Part shown: positions 55,788 to 64,000 of the stretch, piece after piece
How positions within the stretch are numbered: position 1 is the stretch's first letter
Layout: each line of letters opens with the position of its first letter
NCBI GenBank assembly: GCA_036346205.1
Contig: JARFJB010002472.1
Coordinates: forward strand, 504,501-568,500
Reading direction: 5' to 3'
Source of the DNA: Vesta saturnalis
Taxonomy: Eukaryota; Arthropoda; Insecta; Coleoptera; Lampyridae
DNA length: 64,000 nt
Translations under genes and position numbers: made by a program
The notes under the pieces: model-generated
The model's database searches: none
What the model saw: the letters and a program-made list of their open reading frames with translations, nothing else
What the model was told of the DNA's origin: nothing

Positions 55788-57018
55788 AAAAAATGACGTT
55801 TTTTTAAGAAAAACTTTATTTAATGATAAAATAACAAATGAAAACTTTTATCCACTAAAGTATAAACCATTGTAGATTGATATCTTCCGCCATCTTTCTG
55901 AAAGATCTTCAATGTCACGACGATACCATGTAACATCTTTGGAACTAAGCAATTATTGGCATGCAGCTTCAACCTCCGCAACACTTGTAAAATTCCGTCC
56001 ACGAAGGAAATGCGCCATCGATCGGAATAATCGATAATCGGAAGGCGCAATTTCCCGGCTATAAGTTGGATGAGGAAAGCTCCAAATTCAATTTCCTAAT
56101 CTTTGTTGAGCTTCAGCTGCAGTCTGGCGTTGCAGTCTTGTTGCAGAATTTCCCGTCCTCCTAGGATAACGCCGACTTAGAGGATCATGGATCCTATCCA
56201 ACTGTTGACTGTAAAGGTTAGCATCAATCGTCTGCCCATCAGGAACCAACTCAAAGTGAACAACCCCTTCACAATTCCACCATACACAAAGCATAACCTT
56301 CCTTTGGAACCTTTCTCGTTTGGGAACCGGCAATGCAGGTTGCCCAACAGTAATCCACTGATTTTCTGTGCTAGGATTATTGAAGTAAATCTGCTTTTCA
56401 TCGCAAGTAACGATCCGTTTAAGCAAACGCTCATTCCAAGGATTGGAAATCAGTTGATCACAAACCTGAACTCGCCGTTCAGCCATTGCTGGCGTTAAGT
56501 CGTGAGGAACTTCTCTACAGCGTCTATTGACTTTTCCAAGTTGATGCAAATGGCGTCTTGCGGTTTCTTTGGAATACCCAAGCTCTGCTGACAACTTACT
56601 TGTCGATGGATCTGCTTCAAGAACATCTCGAAGTTCAGCGTTACTTAACGAGTTGGGCTGACCAGAACTTTGTTTCCTCTTGAGACTTGTACCTCCGCCA
56701 GTAAATTTTCGAAACCAGCGCTGTGCCGTACGAATGTTCAACACTCCTTCCCCTTCAACTTTGCATATTTTTTAACTGCGGCGGTTGCAGAAACGTTTTG
56801 TTTCCAGTAATCACGCAACAGTATTAAAATTTCTAATATTTCGTCAGGCATTTTGACGTTTATTGCTAGTTAGAAAAAAAGAATATCAGAAAAAAATTAT
56901 ACGCGGACATTGGCCTGCTTGATTAGCTTTTAATATTGCATAGTATTAACATATAAAATGTTTTCTAGATAGGAGCAGAAGGGCTCAATAAGAAACTCTA
57001 AAAAAACGACATTTTTCA
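55788..57018 (-). mobile_element. mariner/Tc1-like element 3, approximate ends
   Basis: AAAAATGACGTTTTTTTAAG (left, about 55789) and inverted AAAAATGTCGTTTTTTTAGA (right, about 56998-57017) form the likely TIR. A clean TA duplication could be seen only on the left. Contains one transposase pseudogene. Confidence 0.7.
55848..56851 (-). pseudogene. mariner-type DDD transposase, long open part
   Basis: An ATG at 56851 (MPDEILEILILLRDYWKQ), a shift near 56765, then a long open frame: MLNIRTAQRWFRKFTGGG, KRKQSSGQPNSLSNAE, LGYSKETARRHLHQLGK (helix-turn-helix), RIVTCDEKQIYFNNPS (first catalytic Asp), FQRKVMLCVWWNCEGVVHFE. Near 56140 a shift breaks the second-Asp region (EILQQDCNAR in the other frame). 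The third region reads YSREIAPSDYRLFRSM, where the usual D of YSPDLAP is Glu, followed by HFLRGRNFTSVAEVEA and WYRRDIEDLSERW. TAA at 55848-55850. About 334 codons, normal length. Probably inactive. Confidence 0.9.
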
Positions 57019-57049
57019 TTGGCTACCCTAATAATTCTGTGAAAAAAAA

Positions 57050-57300
57050 GTTTTTAAAAATCATGCTTTTATTTACGCGTAGAGAGTACATTAAAAAGAA
57101 GAAAATAATTTTTTCCTTTGCAACAAAATATGATTCATTTTTTTCCGTCACATGTTTATAATATCGGCACCCCCCCACGTTTTTACTTTTAGCCGTAAAG
57201 ATTTTTGATCATATTTTGGTGCAAAGAAAAAAATATTTTTTCCTTTTTAGTGCACTTTCTACGCGTAAATAGAACACTGCTTTTTGAAAAAGTTCCTTCT
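57050..57300. repeat. Foldback MITE with ~85-bp arms
   Basis: TATTTACGCGTAGAGAGTAC and TTTGCAACAAAATATGATTC (57070-57136) recur inverted at 57207-57275. A C-rich loop region (ACCCCCCCACG at 57171) lies between. No coding capacity and no clear target duplication. Confidence 0.72.
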
Positions 57301-57530
57301 TTCTACTTTTCAGTCCTGTCATATTTAAATTGGCTTATCAGCATGCTACACCTATTTTTGAAATCCAAGGTCTATAATTTAACCAAATTAATCAAATCAA
57401 ATCTCTCTTTACTACAATATACACAAAGCTGTTTAGCATAAATTATAGCATATTCTTTAAATAAATTAAATTAAATAGTCTTCTTTATGCAATGCTAAGA
57501 CATTTTATATAACCTACTGTTACTGTGGAA
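57301..57530. other. AT-rich spacer, nothing recognised
   Basis: No supported feature. Confidence 0.45.
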
Positions 57531-57536
57531 ATTACC

Positions 57537-57573
57537 CTCCCGCAATGGCATAGCCAGGGCGCGGGAGGCCTTA
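57537..57573 (-). terminator. GC-rich hairpin in the LINE 3' tail
   Basis: CCTCCCGC (57537-57544) and GCGGGAGG (57566-57573) form an eight-base-pair stem around a 21-base loop. It lies downstream of the LINE coding fragment on the same (minus) strand, where LINE 3' UTR stem-loops recognised by the reverse transcriptase are known. Confidence 0.5.
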
Positions 57574-57705
57574 TGATCCTATAACAAAATAAAGAAATTT
57601 GTTTCTTCTGCGGAAAACAACTATTATTGTTAATTGCTCGTATGGTGGGTATCATGGTAGAGGCTCAATAGGTGGTTCATAAGGCTTATTCTTATTTGAT
57701 TCGGG

Positions 57706-57951
57706 TTAGCTAGAATGGTGCCTCATGCCCTGCGAGGTCCATTTCATGGGGACCCGGAGCAATTCCGTGACCTCTTCCCTGGTCGCCTGTCCGTGGTCCG
57801 CCACTTGCAAAGTATCTCTAATTTTGTAAATTTTTAACAGTACTGCCAATTTATATAAATATTCCATAGCCAACATTGCGAAGTCCGTGTACAATTCCCT
57901 GGCAGAGTCCATTTCACTTCTCCTCAGAATTCTTCTGAGCAGATTATTCAT
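57706..57951 (-). pseudogene. LINE reverse-transcriptase C-terminal fragment
   Basis: An open frame of 81 codons: NNLLRRILRRSEMDSARELY, DFAMLAMEYLYKLAVLLKIY, TREEVTELLRVPMKWTSQG. The pattern LYxxxxxLxxExLYKLxxLxxIYK is typical of the C-terminal region after the RT in jockey/CR1-type LINEs. The RT itself is absent. With the 5S-like fragment upstream on the same strand and the hairpin downstream, it may be part of a composite element. Confidence 0.6.
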
Positions 57952-58036
57952 CCATAATTTGTTTAAAATAATTAGTTATGATGTAATTTACAAAAAAAAA
58001 ATTAAAAAAGTAGTCACGTCTTTAATACAATAAAAC

Positions 58037-58106
58037 GAAAAAAAAGACAACGGCACGCGGTGTTTCATACATCCAAGTACTGACTGCGCCCGGCGTTGCT
58101 TAACTT
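58037..58106 (-). rRNA. 5S rRNA-derived fragment (3' half) with T-run
   Basis: The minus strand reads AGTTAAGCAACGCCGGGCGC, AGTCAGTACTTGGATG and ACACCGCGTGCCGTTGTC followed by TTTTTTTT (58037-58045). This matches the middle and 3' part of 5S rRNA, including the internal promoter C box, but about 12-14 bases after GGATG (GGGGACCGCTTGG-like) are deleted and the first ~45 bases are missing. It is not a functional 5S gene: either a pseudogene or the head of a 5S-derived SINE (SINE3 type). Confidence 0.8.
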
Positions 58107-61000
58107 TTGTGAAAGGTATTTATGTTAGTTATAGTTTAATTAAGCATTTTTATGAACCTTAAATACTAAAATATTGTATTGTCATCCGAAATACATAATT
58201 TTGGAGAATTTCAAGTCAACTGGCTTGTAGAAGTGGTCAAAAAATCGATTACAAATTTTGACGCATACAACATACAGTGTGAGTTAAATAAAACTGCCGT
58301 AAAAAAGCGTTAAATGTACATTTTGTTCGCGAAAAAACATGCTTAAGTTTCGCACTTTATAATTCAAAAATTCTAAGCATAAAAGGGCTATACCACACTG
58401 GGAGGCATCATAAATCTTACAGAATTCATACATCCACTGGCTATACAATGGTAATTACTCAGTGTAATTAATAGCAGTCTTGTCTAGGAACACTGCAGAT
58501 GTGAATATGTGTATATGCAGCTTACGATAACATAGAGATTGCTTGTTCAATAATATTACATTCAAAAGGATGCGTTTAATGTAACCATTATTACATTAGC
58601 TAAGAACGAGAATCACGTAAAATTTGCTAACGAAAACAAATTTAATAAGTTTGTTTTTAAAACCGCTTTTAAACAAACGTTGCTTGATTGAAGTGGCCGA
58701 ACAAAGGGGAAATCTAAATTAATTCCATTCAAATTATTGAAGTTATAATTTCTGCTAAACCAGACGGAAATAATTATATTTATCGATGTCTTTATAATTT
58801 GTGAAAATGTTCAATTTTGAGTATCTATAAAGTAAGATGCAAACTGTGATTTCAGTTCTAATTAGAAACTTTTAAGGGGAAGTTATTAAATCTACTTATT
58901 AGTCTTTAATCGTAAGTTAGATAACTTTAAAGTCATGATAAATTACGAAATCGTTTACGTAGTTTGCTGCATTAAACCATCGAGTATCTATGAAAAAATG
59001 TGTTTTTAAATTTTTTTATGGTTTTGTAAACCCTTTTGACATTGTTTTTTATCTATTGTAAGACTTAGTTACAACAAGGCAGTATTTAATGACGACAGTG
59101 TGGATAAACTTTAAAAGTCTACGAGATCTGAATAATTCAGGTGATATGAGTCCCTATAGGAATCTACGGGTTTTTTGATCCACCTGAATAAACCGATATT
59201 TGAAGAATATGGCCGCTACCAACTTTGTTGTAAATGTTAGAAGTTTCAAACGTGCATGGAATGTCGTTGGATTTATATCGTTCACTTTTAAGCTGTTTCG
59301 TTAATAGAGATTTGTATTAAGTTTTAACTTAAAATTAAATTTTCGTAAAAATCTCATTACTTCATAAAGCAATAAAATTTGTAAAGTTTGGCGTAAATTG
59401 TTGTTAAGCCAATCTTATTTAAAATTATTGCATTTATTTTAAGAGAATTCGGTAAAATTAATTTGAACTTATAAAAAGCACTTCAAACGAGTGCTTTAAA
59501 AGTACGGCATGTAGCCAAAAACCCGTCAAGTGCACAAAAAGAGGTTTTACTCGAGAATAAAGTATCTCAAATTCTATCTCATCCATCAGCTTATATTCAA
59601 ATCCAGTGATGTTAGAATTCTAAATATTGAATAACCACAATGATATTTCAATTTGAAATATCTGAATTAAAACTTCTGCAATATGTGTGGTAATCTGTTC
59701 AAACAAATTAAAGAGGGCTTTTGCCGTATAACTTACGAAAAGTTTTTACTAACTTTCTTGACTTTTGCTACAGTAAAGCTTAACACAAACTTTGCTGAGC
59801 TGCCACTTGTTATATACATTTTCGAAGCTTACCTTAAAAAAAGACAAACAAACCCTTTTAACTTTATAAGTGATATAAGTAGATGAAACAATAAAATTAC
59901 GCTAAACATCATTTACGCGAGATGAAATTTTTGTAGATTATAAGATAATGAATTAAACAAAATTATTCTCAAATTATTTGAGGTCCAAGAATTTTTCAGT
60001 ATTTCTTACTTTGTTTGGAATGTAATAAAAGCTGCGTAAATAACGCAACGAATTCTGAGTAGGTATATGTGGTTACAAGGTAACAAGAAATTGGTGTAGA
60101 CAGACTCAAAACATTCCAGTAACTTTAGGCAATTCTTGGCATTTCATAAATAAATTTACTGTAGGATTGCAAAAGCTTGAATTTAATTAGAAGAGCTATT
60201 AATCATTCCATACTTTGCGTTGTTAAAATTATTGACGTACAGAGTTAAAATTTAAATTATATAAATGGTTCCAGCCAGTAGATTATAACTCTGTAAACGT
60301 TAGATACACCACAATTGACACCCGTACGTGTAACTTCATTACATTATTGGAACCACATTGGGTATATACTTAATCGAATTTTCTCCGAATAACTTTCCGT
60401 TCTTTTTACTGCAGTTACAAAACTATTTACATCCAGAATAAGAGCTCTCAATTTCTAAGCAATTGGTTTTTCCGAACAACTACAATTGGAGCAAGACGTG
60501 CGTGACGAATTGAGTTGAAAGACGAGCATACGTGAAAAGGAAAAGTAGAAGAATAAGATACAATTTCTCTCTAGAATTTATAGGCGGTCCAGCAAACCTC
60601 TTAAAAGATTGCCAAACAAAACATTGAATCCTTTCTTATATATTGACAAGTTCCAATTTCATTTTAGAATCGTTCTTTTCGATGTATGGTCGTTGGTCAT
60701 CGATATATATTAAGAATTACAATTTTATCAAATTAACTTTTATCAAATCACGAACCAATTTTAGGATACCAACGACTCAATCGCGCAAATAGGATAAAAT
60801 TCGTGCTAAAACTCTTAATTGAAATGATAAAGTGTTTGTTATCAAACAACGGTAGCATTTAACCGACTACATCAATCTCATATACGATAAACAATTAATA
60901 TGCTGTAAAAACAACTTTTATTTTTGACACTATGTACACAGATTCAGGTTTTGTTCTAGTCTCATTTACACTCTGCTTCATCAATCTTGCTTGGCACATG
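58107..61000. other. Long AT-rich stretch, nothing recognised
   Basis: Almost three kilobases without coding motif, terminal repeats or RNA gene that I could support. Confidence 0.5.
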
Positions 61001-61123
61001 ATAAGGGTATCTATGTAAGTGTGCCGTTATAGTTTTAATAAGCCTGTCTGAGAGAGCCATCAGGACATGCAGTGAACACTGCAACTTCTACTCTTATTAG
61101 AACAAATTAAAATAAAGTGCAAT

Positions 61124-61354
61124 CTAAAATGTGTTTTTTACGGAGTTCCCAAATTGTTGCTCATGATAACTTGAAACTTTACTACAGTTAGGTAACCCAT
61201 TTATTGAAATCACAAAATACTTCAGTTTTGTGTAAATAAAATACTTACAGCGGTCTTCCGCACTAAAAGCATTGATTAATATATTAATCAATGCTAAAAG
61301 TATAAAAGTATTTACAAATATCTGACAGTTTGTAAAATATGAAAACGCGAACAA
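61124..61354 (-). other. Hydrophobic open segment with a good splice donor
   Basis: The minus strand encodes FVNTFILLALINILINAFSA followed by EDRC, and CCGCT / GTAAGT at 61250-61245 is a strong 5' splice site. This is the layout of a signal-peptide exon, but there is no in-frame ATG in a good position and no partner exon was recognised. Could be chance in AT-rich DNA. Confidence 0.2.
61268..61295. repeat. Perfect 28-bp palindrome
   Basis: AGCATTGATTAATA followed directly by its own complement, TATTAATCAATGCT, with no spacer. Confidence 0.95.
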
Positions 61355-61359
61355 GTCGC

Positions 61360-62080
61360 CATAATAACAGCTAAATATTTAATAAATTATAGTGTAATAA
61401 GCATTAAGGACGGTAAGGGTTGTTTACTGGTCGAAGACAATTTTAACAAATATTATCTGAAATTAGTTCCATTAAAGTTCATGATGCTTGTGCTATTTTT
61501 CGTTTAATCTCGTTTTTCCTTAATTCTTAGGTTAAGTTCAGAAGGAGAAATTTCCTTTTAAACATTATATTTTAATTATGAACCTTAATCTTGAAAGTTT
61601 TCATTTACATATTTCAATTTTGTAGTAGAGAGATAATATAAGAAATTATGTAAACTTTTTCTGTTGGTAGAATAAGCGAAAAATGCTGAAGAAGACATAA
61701 AAAGGGAAGTTACTTGTGTATGTAGTAGAAATTATTGAGGCGGGCGCTATCGTCAGTTAGTATTCAAGTTAAACAATCGATAGAATTATAATTAGAATTA
61801 TGCTTTCCTTGCATTAATCTTTTTATCCTAGAGATCCTTCAGGGTGATGAGGTGAGCATCGTGAAAATTCGGAAGTTGACGAAGATGTAGATTCTTATTA
61901 AAAAATTGAGATGTACACATGATGTCTCTGTTTCATTTGATTTTATACAAAAATTAATTTATTGAATGGCTCTAATAAAATTTCTTTGTGTTTATTATAA
62001 GTTTTTGTTATGAACGAATAAGTTCAAAGGTAAATATGTATTTAAAAATTATTATTAATTTTATTAAATGCATAAATAAA
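61360..62080. other. AT-rich sequence, nothing recognised
   Basis: No supported feature. Confidence 0.5.
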
Positions 62081-62086
62081 AAGTTT

Positions 62087-62190
62087 ACCTCGAGTAGGAT
62101 TTGAACCTACGACCTGTACTTTGATAGAGGTGTTTACGTAACACCTATCTGTAGCCACACACCTTGTAAGTCAGTAACCCAAGTCCGTGG
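62087..62190 (-). repeat. tRNA-like SINE head or tRNA relic
   Basis: On the minus strand TGGCTACAGATAGG (62157-62144) fits the A box and GGTTCAAATCC (62107-62097) fits the B box, the latter inside a perfect T-arm (GTAGGTTCAAATCCTAC). The 5' and 3' ends do not pair as an acceptor stem, and no anticodon arm fits, so this is not a working tRNA. A tRNA-derived SINE head is the simpler reading. Confidence 0.6.
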
Positions 62191-62660
62191 TTATGTTTAT
62201 TAAGCCAACCTTTTTTTATCTGAGCGTACCATCAATAGTATAAGTCCAAGTTTCAACCAATTAATAGTACCTACTGAAATATTTTAGGCGTAATAATGAT
62301 GTGGCATACAAAATTAATAATAGTTACTAATCAACTTTAAAAAGATGTTCCGATACTCCTTGCGATAGTTGCTTTCAATTCTACGTGTATCATCGTATGT
62401 GTAGGTAAATATGTGCATAAAATCTTTACTAATTATTTACTGTATCTTAGTTGAATTGATTACATTTACACGCACATTTGAGATCTTAAAAAAACAATGA
62501 ATCACACCGTAGAACCAGATGTTTCGATACTTTCCTTCAATGTTTATTGACATTGTTGCATGTGTATGCATTAAATGACGATGTTTACACCCTATTCATG
62601 AATATTGACATTCACTCAATATAAATATACTGATTTGAGTTATCTTAAAAAAACAACAGG
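62191..62660. other. AT-rich sequence, nothing recognised
   Basis: No supported feature. Confidence 0.45.
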
Positions 62661-62662
62661 TA

Positions 62663-62920
62663 CAGGGTGAGTCTCCATATTTTGGTCACCCCTCTAACTC
62701 ATTTTTTATCAGGTTTACAAAAAAAAAGTTTAATACAAAAGTTGTTCGGTATAAACAATAGTTTTCAAATTTTATATTATTATTTACACAGGATGTCCCA
62801 AAAGCGGTCCACAGCTTCTGACTTGAGAATCTTATATGGTAAACGGTGTATTTTATTTGATTTTTGGATTCCACATTGAATTCTACGACAAATCTGTACA
62901 ATAAATATCTACCCTGTCTT
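62663..62920. repeat. Two truncated MITE-like left ends
   Basis: TA + CAGGGTGAGTCTCC at 62661 and ACAGGATGTCCCAAAAGCGG at 62788 each have the CAGGRTG-type terminus shared with DUF4817 elements and MITEs in this window. Neither has a visible right end. Confidence 0.5.
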
Positions 62921-63149
62921 TTACCGTTTTCCAGATAAAGGCTGTTGAATTGGGTTAGTAATTATATTGTAATCAACCAGAAAAATTAGTAAAATCATTA
63001 AATTTTTAATATTTTAAAAGTATGCTGATAATAATTTATACAACAATTTATTCAATTCCAGAATCCAGATGTTTTAACAAACGTTACGTTTGCGTACGCA
63101 CCAGCCCCCTTCTCTATATGTGCAAAAGACATCCTGTCAAATTTGCCAA

Positions 63150-64000
63150 AACCCCACTTCTGTACGAAGTATAAAAGCGAAAGTTTTATTATAATTCTTC
63201 TTCGGAACTTTTCCAACTGGGCCAACCGCTGGAGAGTCTCCCTTAACCCTTCCAAAACCCAAGCAATCTTTTTCCGCCACCCTAATTACGTCGATGACAA
63301 ATTCCCAAACCTATCCTCCAGAAATGTCTCCCTCACCATTAACCAAGAGAGAATGCCCCTTCAAGACCAAATCACAATCCTAGGTATCCTATTCACCAGA
63401 ACACTTAATTGGCTCCCCGATGTTAGGAAAACACATAACAGAATTAGAAACCGTGCAAACCTACTGGGCGCCCTCCGGGGTCGAATCAGAGGTTGTCACC
63501 CCAAAACACTCCAACACATACAAAACTTACATCCGCCGTGTTATGGATTTCCGAGCACCAATATACACAAACATTAACCCTAACCACCTTTCCTCTATAG
63601 CATCCTGTGAACGCCGGATATTTAGATGTATACACGGGCTGCCCTTCAGGTACCCAAGAAACCTCACAACACGCAAACATACCACCAATCACAAACAGAA
63701 TCCAAACACTTCAGAAAAACTTTACACACAAAAGGATTTTCGGCGATACCATCCCTACCAAAGAAATTATCACAACTTCCTACACCTACCAACCTCCCAA
63801 ATTCCCACGTAAAAAACCCAAACTTAAATTTAAACACCCCCCCCCCGCGATCTTAACCCAATTATTAAACGACATCCCAGAGGAGATAGAAGAGACCCTC
63901 GATAACATCCCTTATGCACTCCGCATCCCACCGTCAACTGGATAACGATCACGCAAGGATACCGGCTAACGAATCATCAACACCCTTACACCCCTCACCA
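63150..64000 (+). pseudogene. LINE ORF2, C-terminal part, running off the window
   Basis: NFSNWANRWRVSLNPSKTQA and IFFRHPN (from about 63203) are the LxxWxxxWxLxxNxxKTQ motif that follows the RT catalytic box in jockey-type LINEs. ITILGILFTRTLNWLPDV follows. A shift near 63520 continues as TYIRRVMDFRAPIYTNIN, SCERRIFRCIHGLP (the LQRxALRxITG-like segment), then KNFTHK-LRRYHPYQ-like blocks and LTQLLNDIPEEIEETLDNIP to a stop near 63945. It is C-rich on this strand, unlike its surroundings. The RT catalytic box is absent, so the copy is 5'-truncated and frameshifted; 3' sequence continues beyond 64000. Confidence 0.85.

Noticed and set aside
58037..58106. Functional 5S rRNA gene
   Set aside because: The 5' ~45 bases and an internal block are missing.
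62087..62190. Functional tRNA gene
   Set aside because: A perfect T-arm and A/B boxes exist, but acceptor and anticodon stems do not pair.

Overview
The window is eukaryotic nuclear DNA, very AT-rich, and almost certainly from an arthropod, most likely an insect. It holds no convincing intact host gene. The evidence for an insect is the mix of mobile elements (mariner, Tc1-like elements with DUF4817-type transposases, piggyBac, hAT, Penelope-like, gypsy-like, LINE and a Polinton-like element), the very short introns (about 50 nt) and the long (TA)n microsatellites. Species cannot be told from the sequence. Almost every coding signal is a transposon relic broken by stops, frameshifts or deletions.

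Layout. 0.7-6.2 kb: a complete hAT element with 8-bp target duplication, then a complete piggyBac element in TTAA. 6.8-9.9 kb: degenerate minisatellites, then a Tc1-like DUF4817 transposase split by a nested mariner. 10-13.5 kb: a SINE-like tail, a dispersed 0.9-kb repeat (copy A), and a palindromic MITE holding a Penelope-like insertion. 14.6-17.8 kb: Penelope-like reverse transcriptase relic, gypsy-like gag/protease relic and an LTR-like stretch. 18.7-19.8 kb: a tandem duplication around (TA)n and a Penelope-like tail. 21.8-28.0 kb: a minus-strand LINE cut in two by a 3,380-bp Polinton-like element with 508/535-bp inverted repeats and a 6-bp target duplication. 29.1-32.2 kb: copy B of the dispersed repeat, split by a second piggyBac. 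34.6-39 kb: Penelope endonuclease relic, a foldback MITE, two adjacent DUF4817 elements and small hairpin DNA. 43-49 kb: Penelope tail, LINE relic, a large GT-rich microsatellite, a miniature DUF4817 element and a tRNA-derived SINE. 50.8-57.3 kb: another miniature DUF4817 element, two mariners and a foldback. 57.5-64 kb: a LINE tail next to a 5S rRNA fragment, a tRNA-like SINE head, MITE ends, and the 3' part of another LINE running off the window.

The most interesting object is the Polinton-like element at 22337-25716. It is miniature, lacks the usual polymerase, integrase and capsid genes at this size, carries a compact set of unrecognised genes (two in tandem on the minus strand, one with short introns), an open exon-like segment repeated in both terminal repeats, and a dense array of a short AAGGT-containing motif shared by the termini and the centre. 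Two other themes stand out. Hammerhead-ribozyme-like cores recur in Penelope-like tails. Several DUF4817 elements have long terminal repeats and keep only the transposase C-terminus. Because no database search was possible, family assignments rest on recognised protein motifs, terminal repeats and target duplications.
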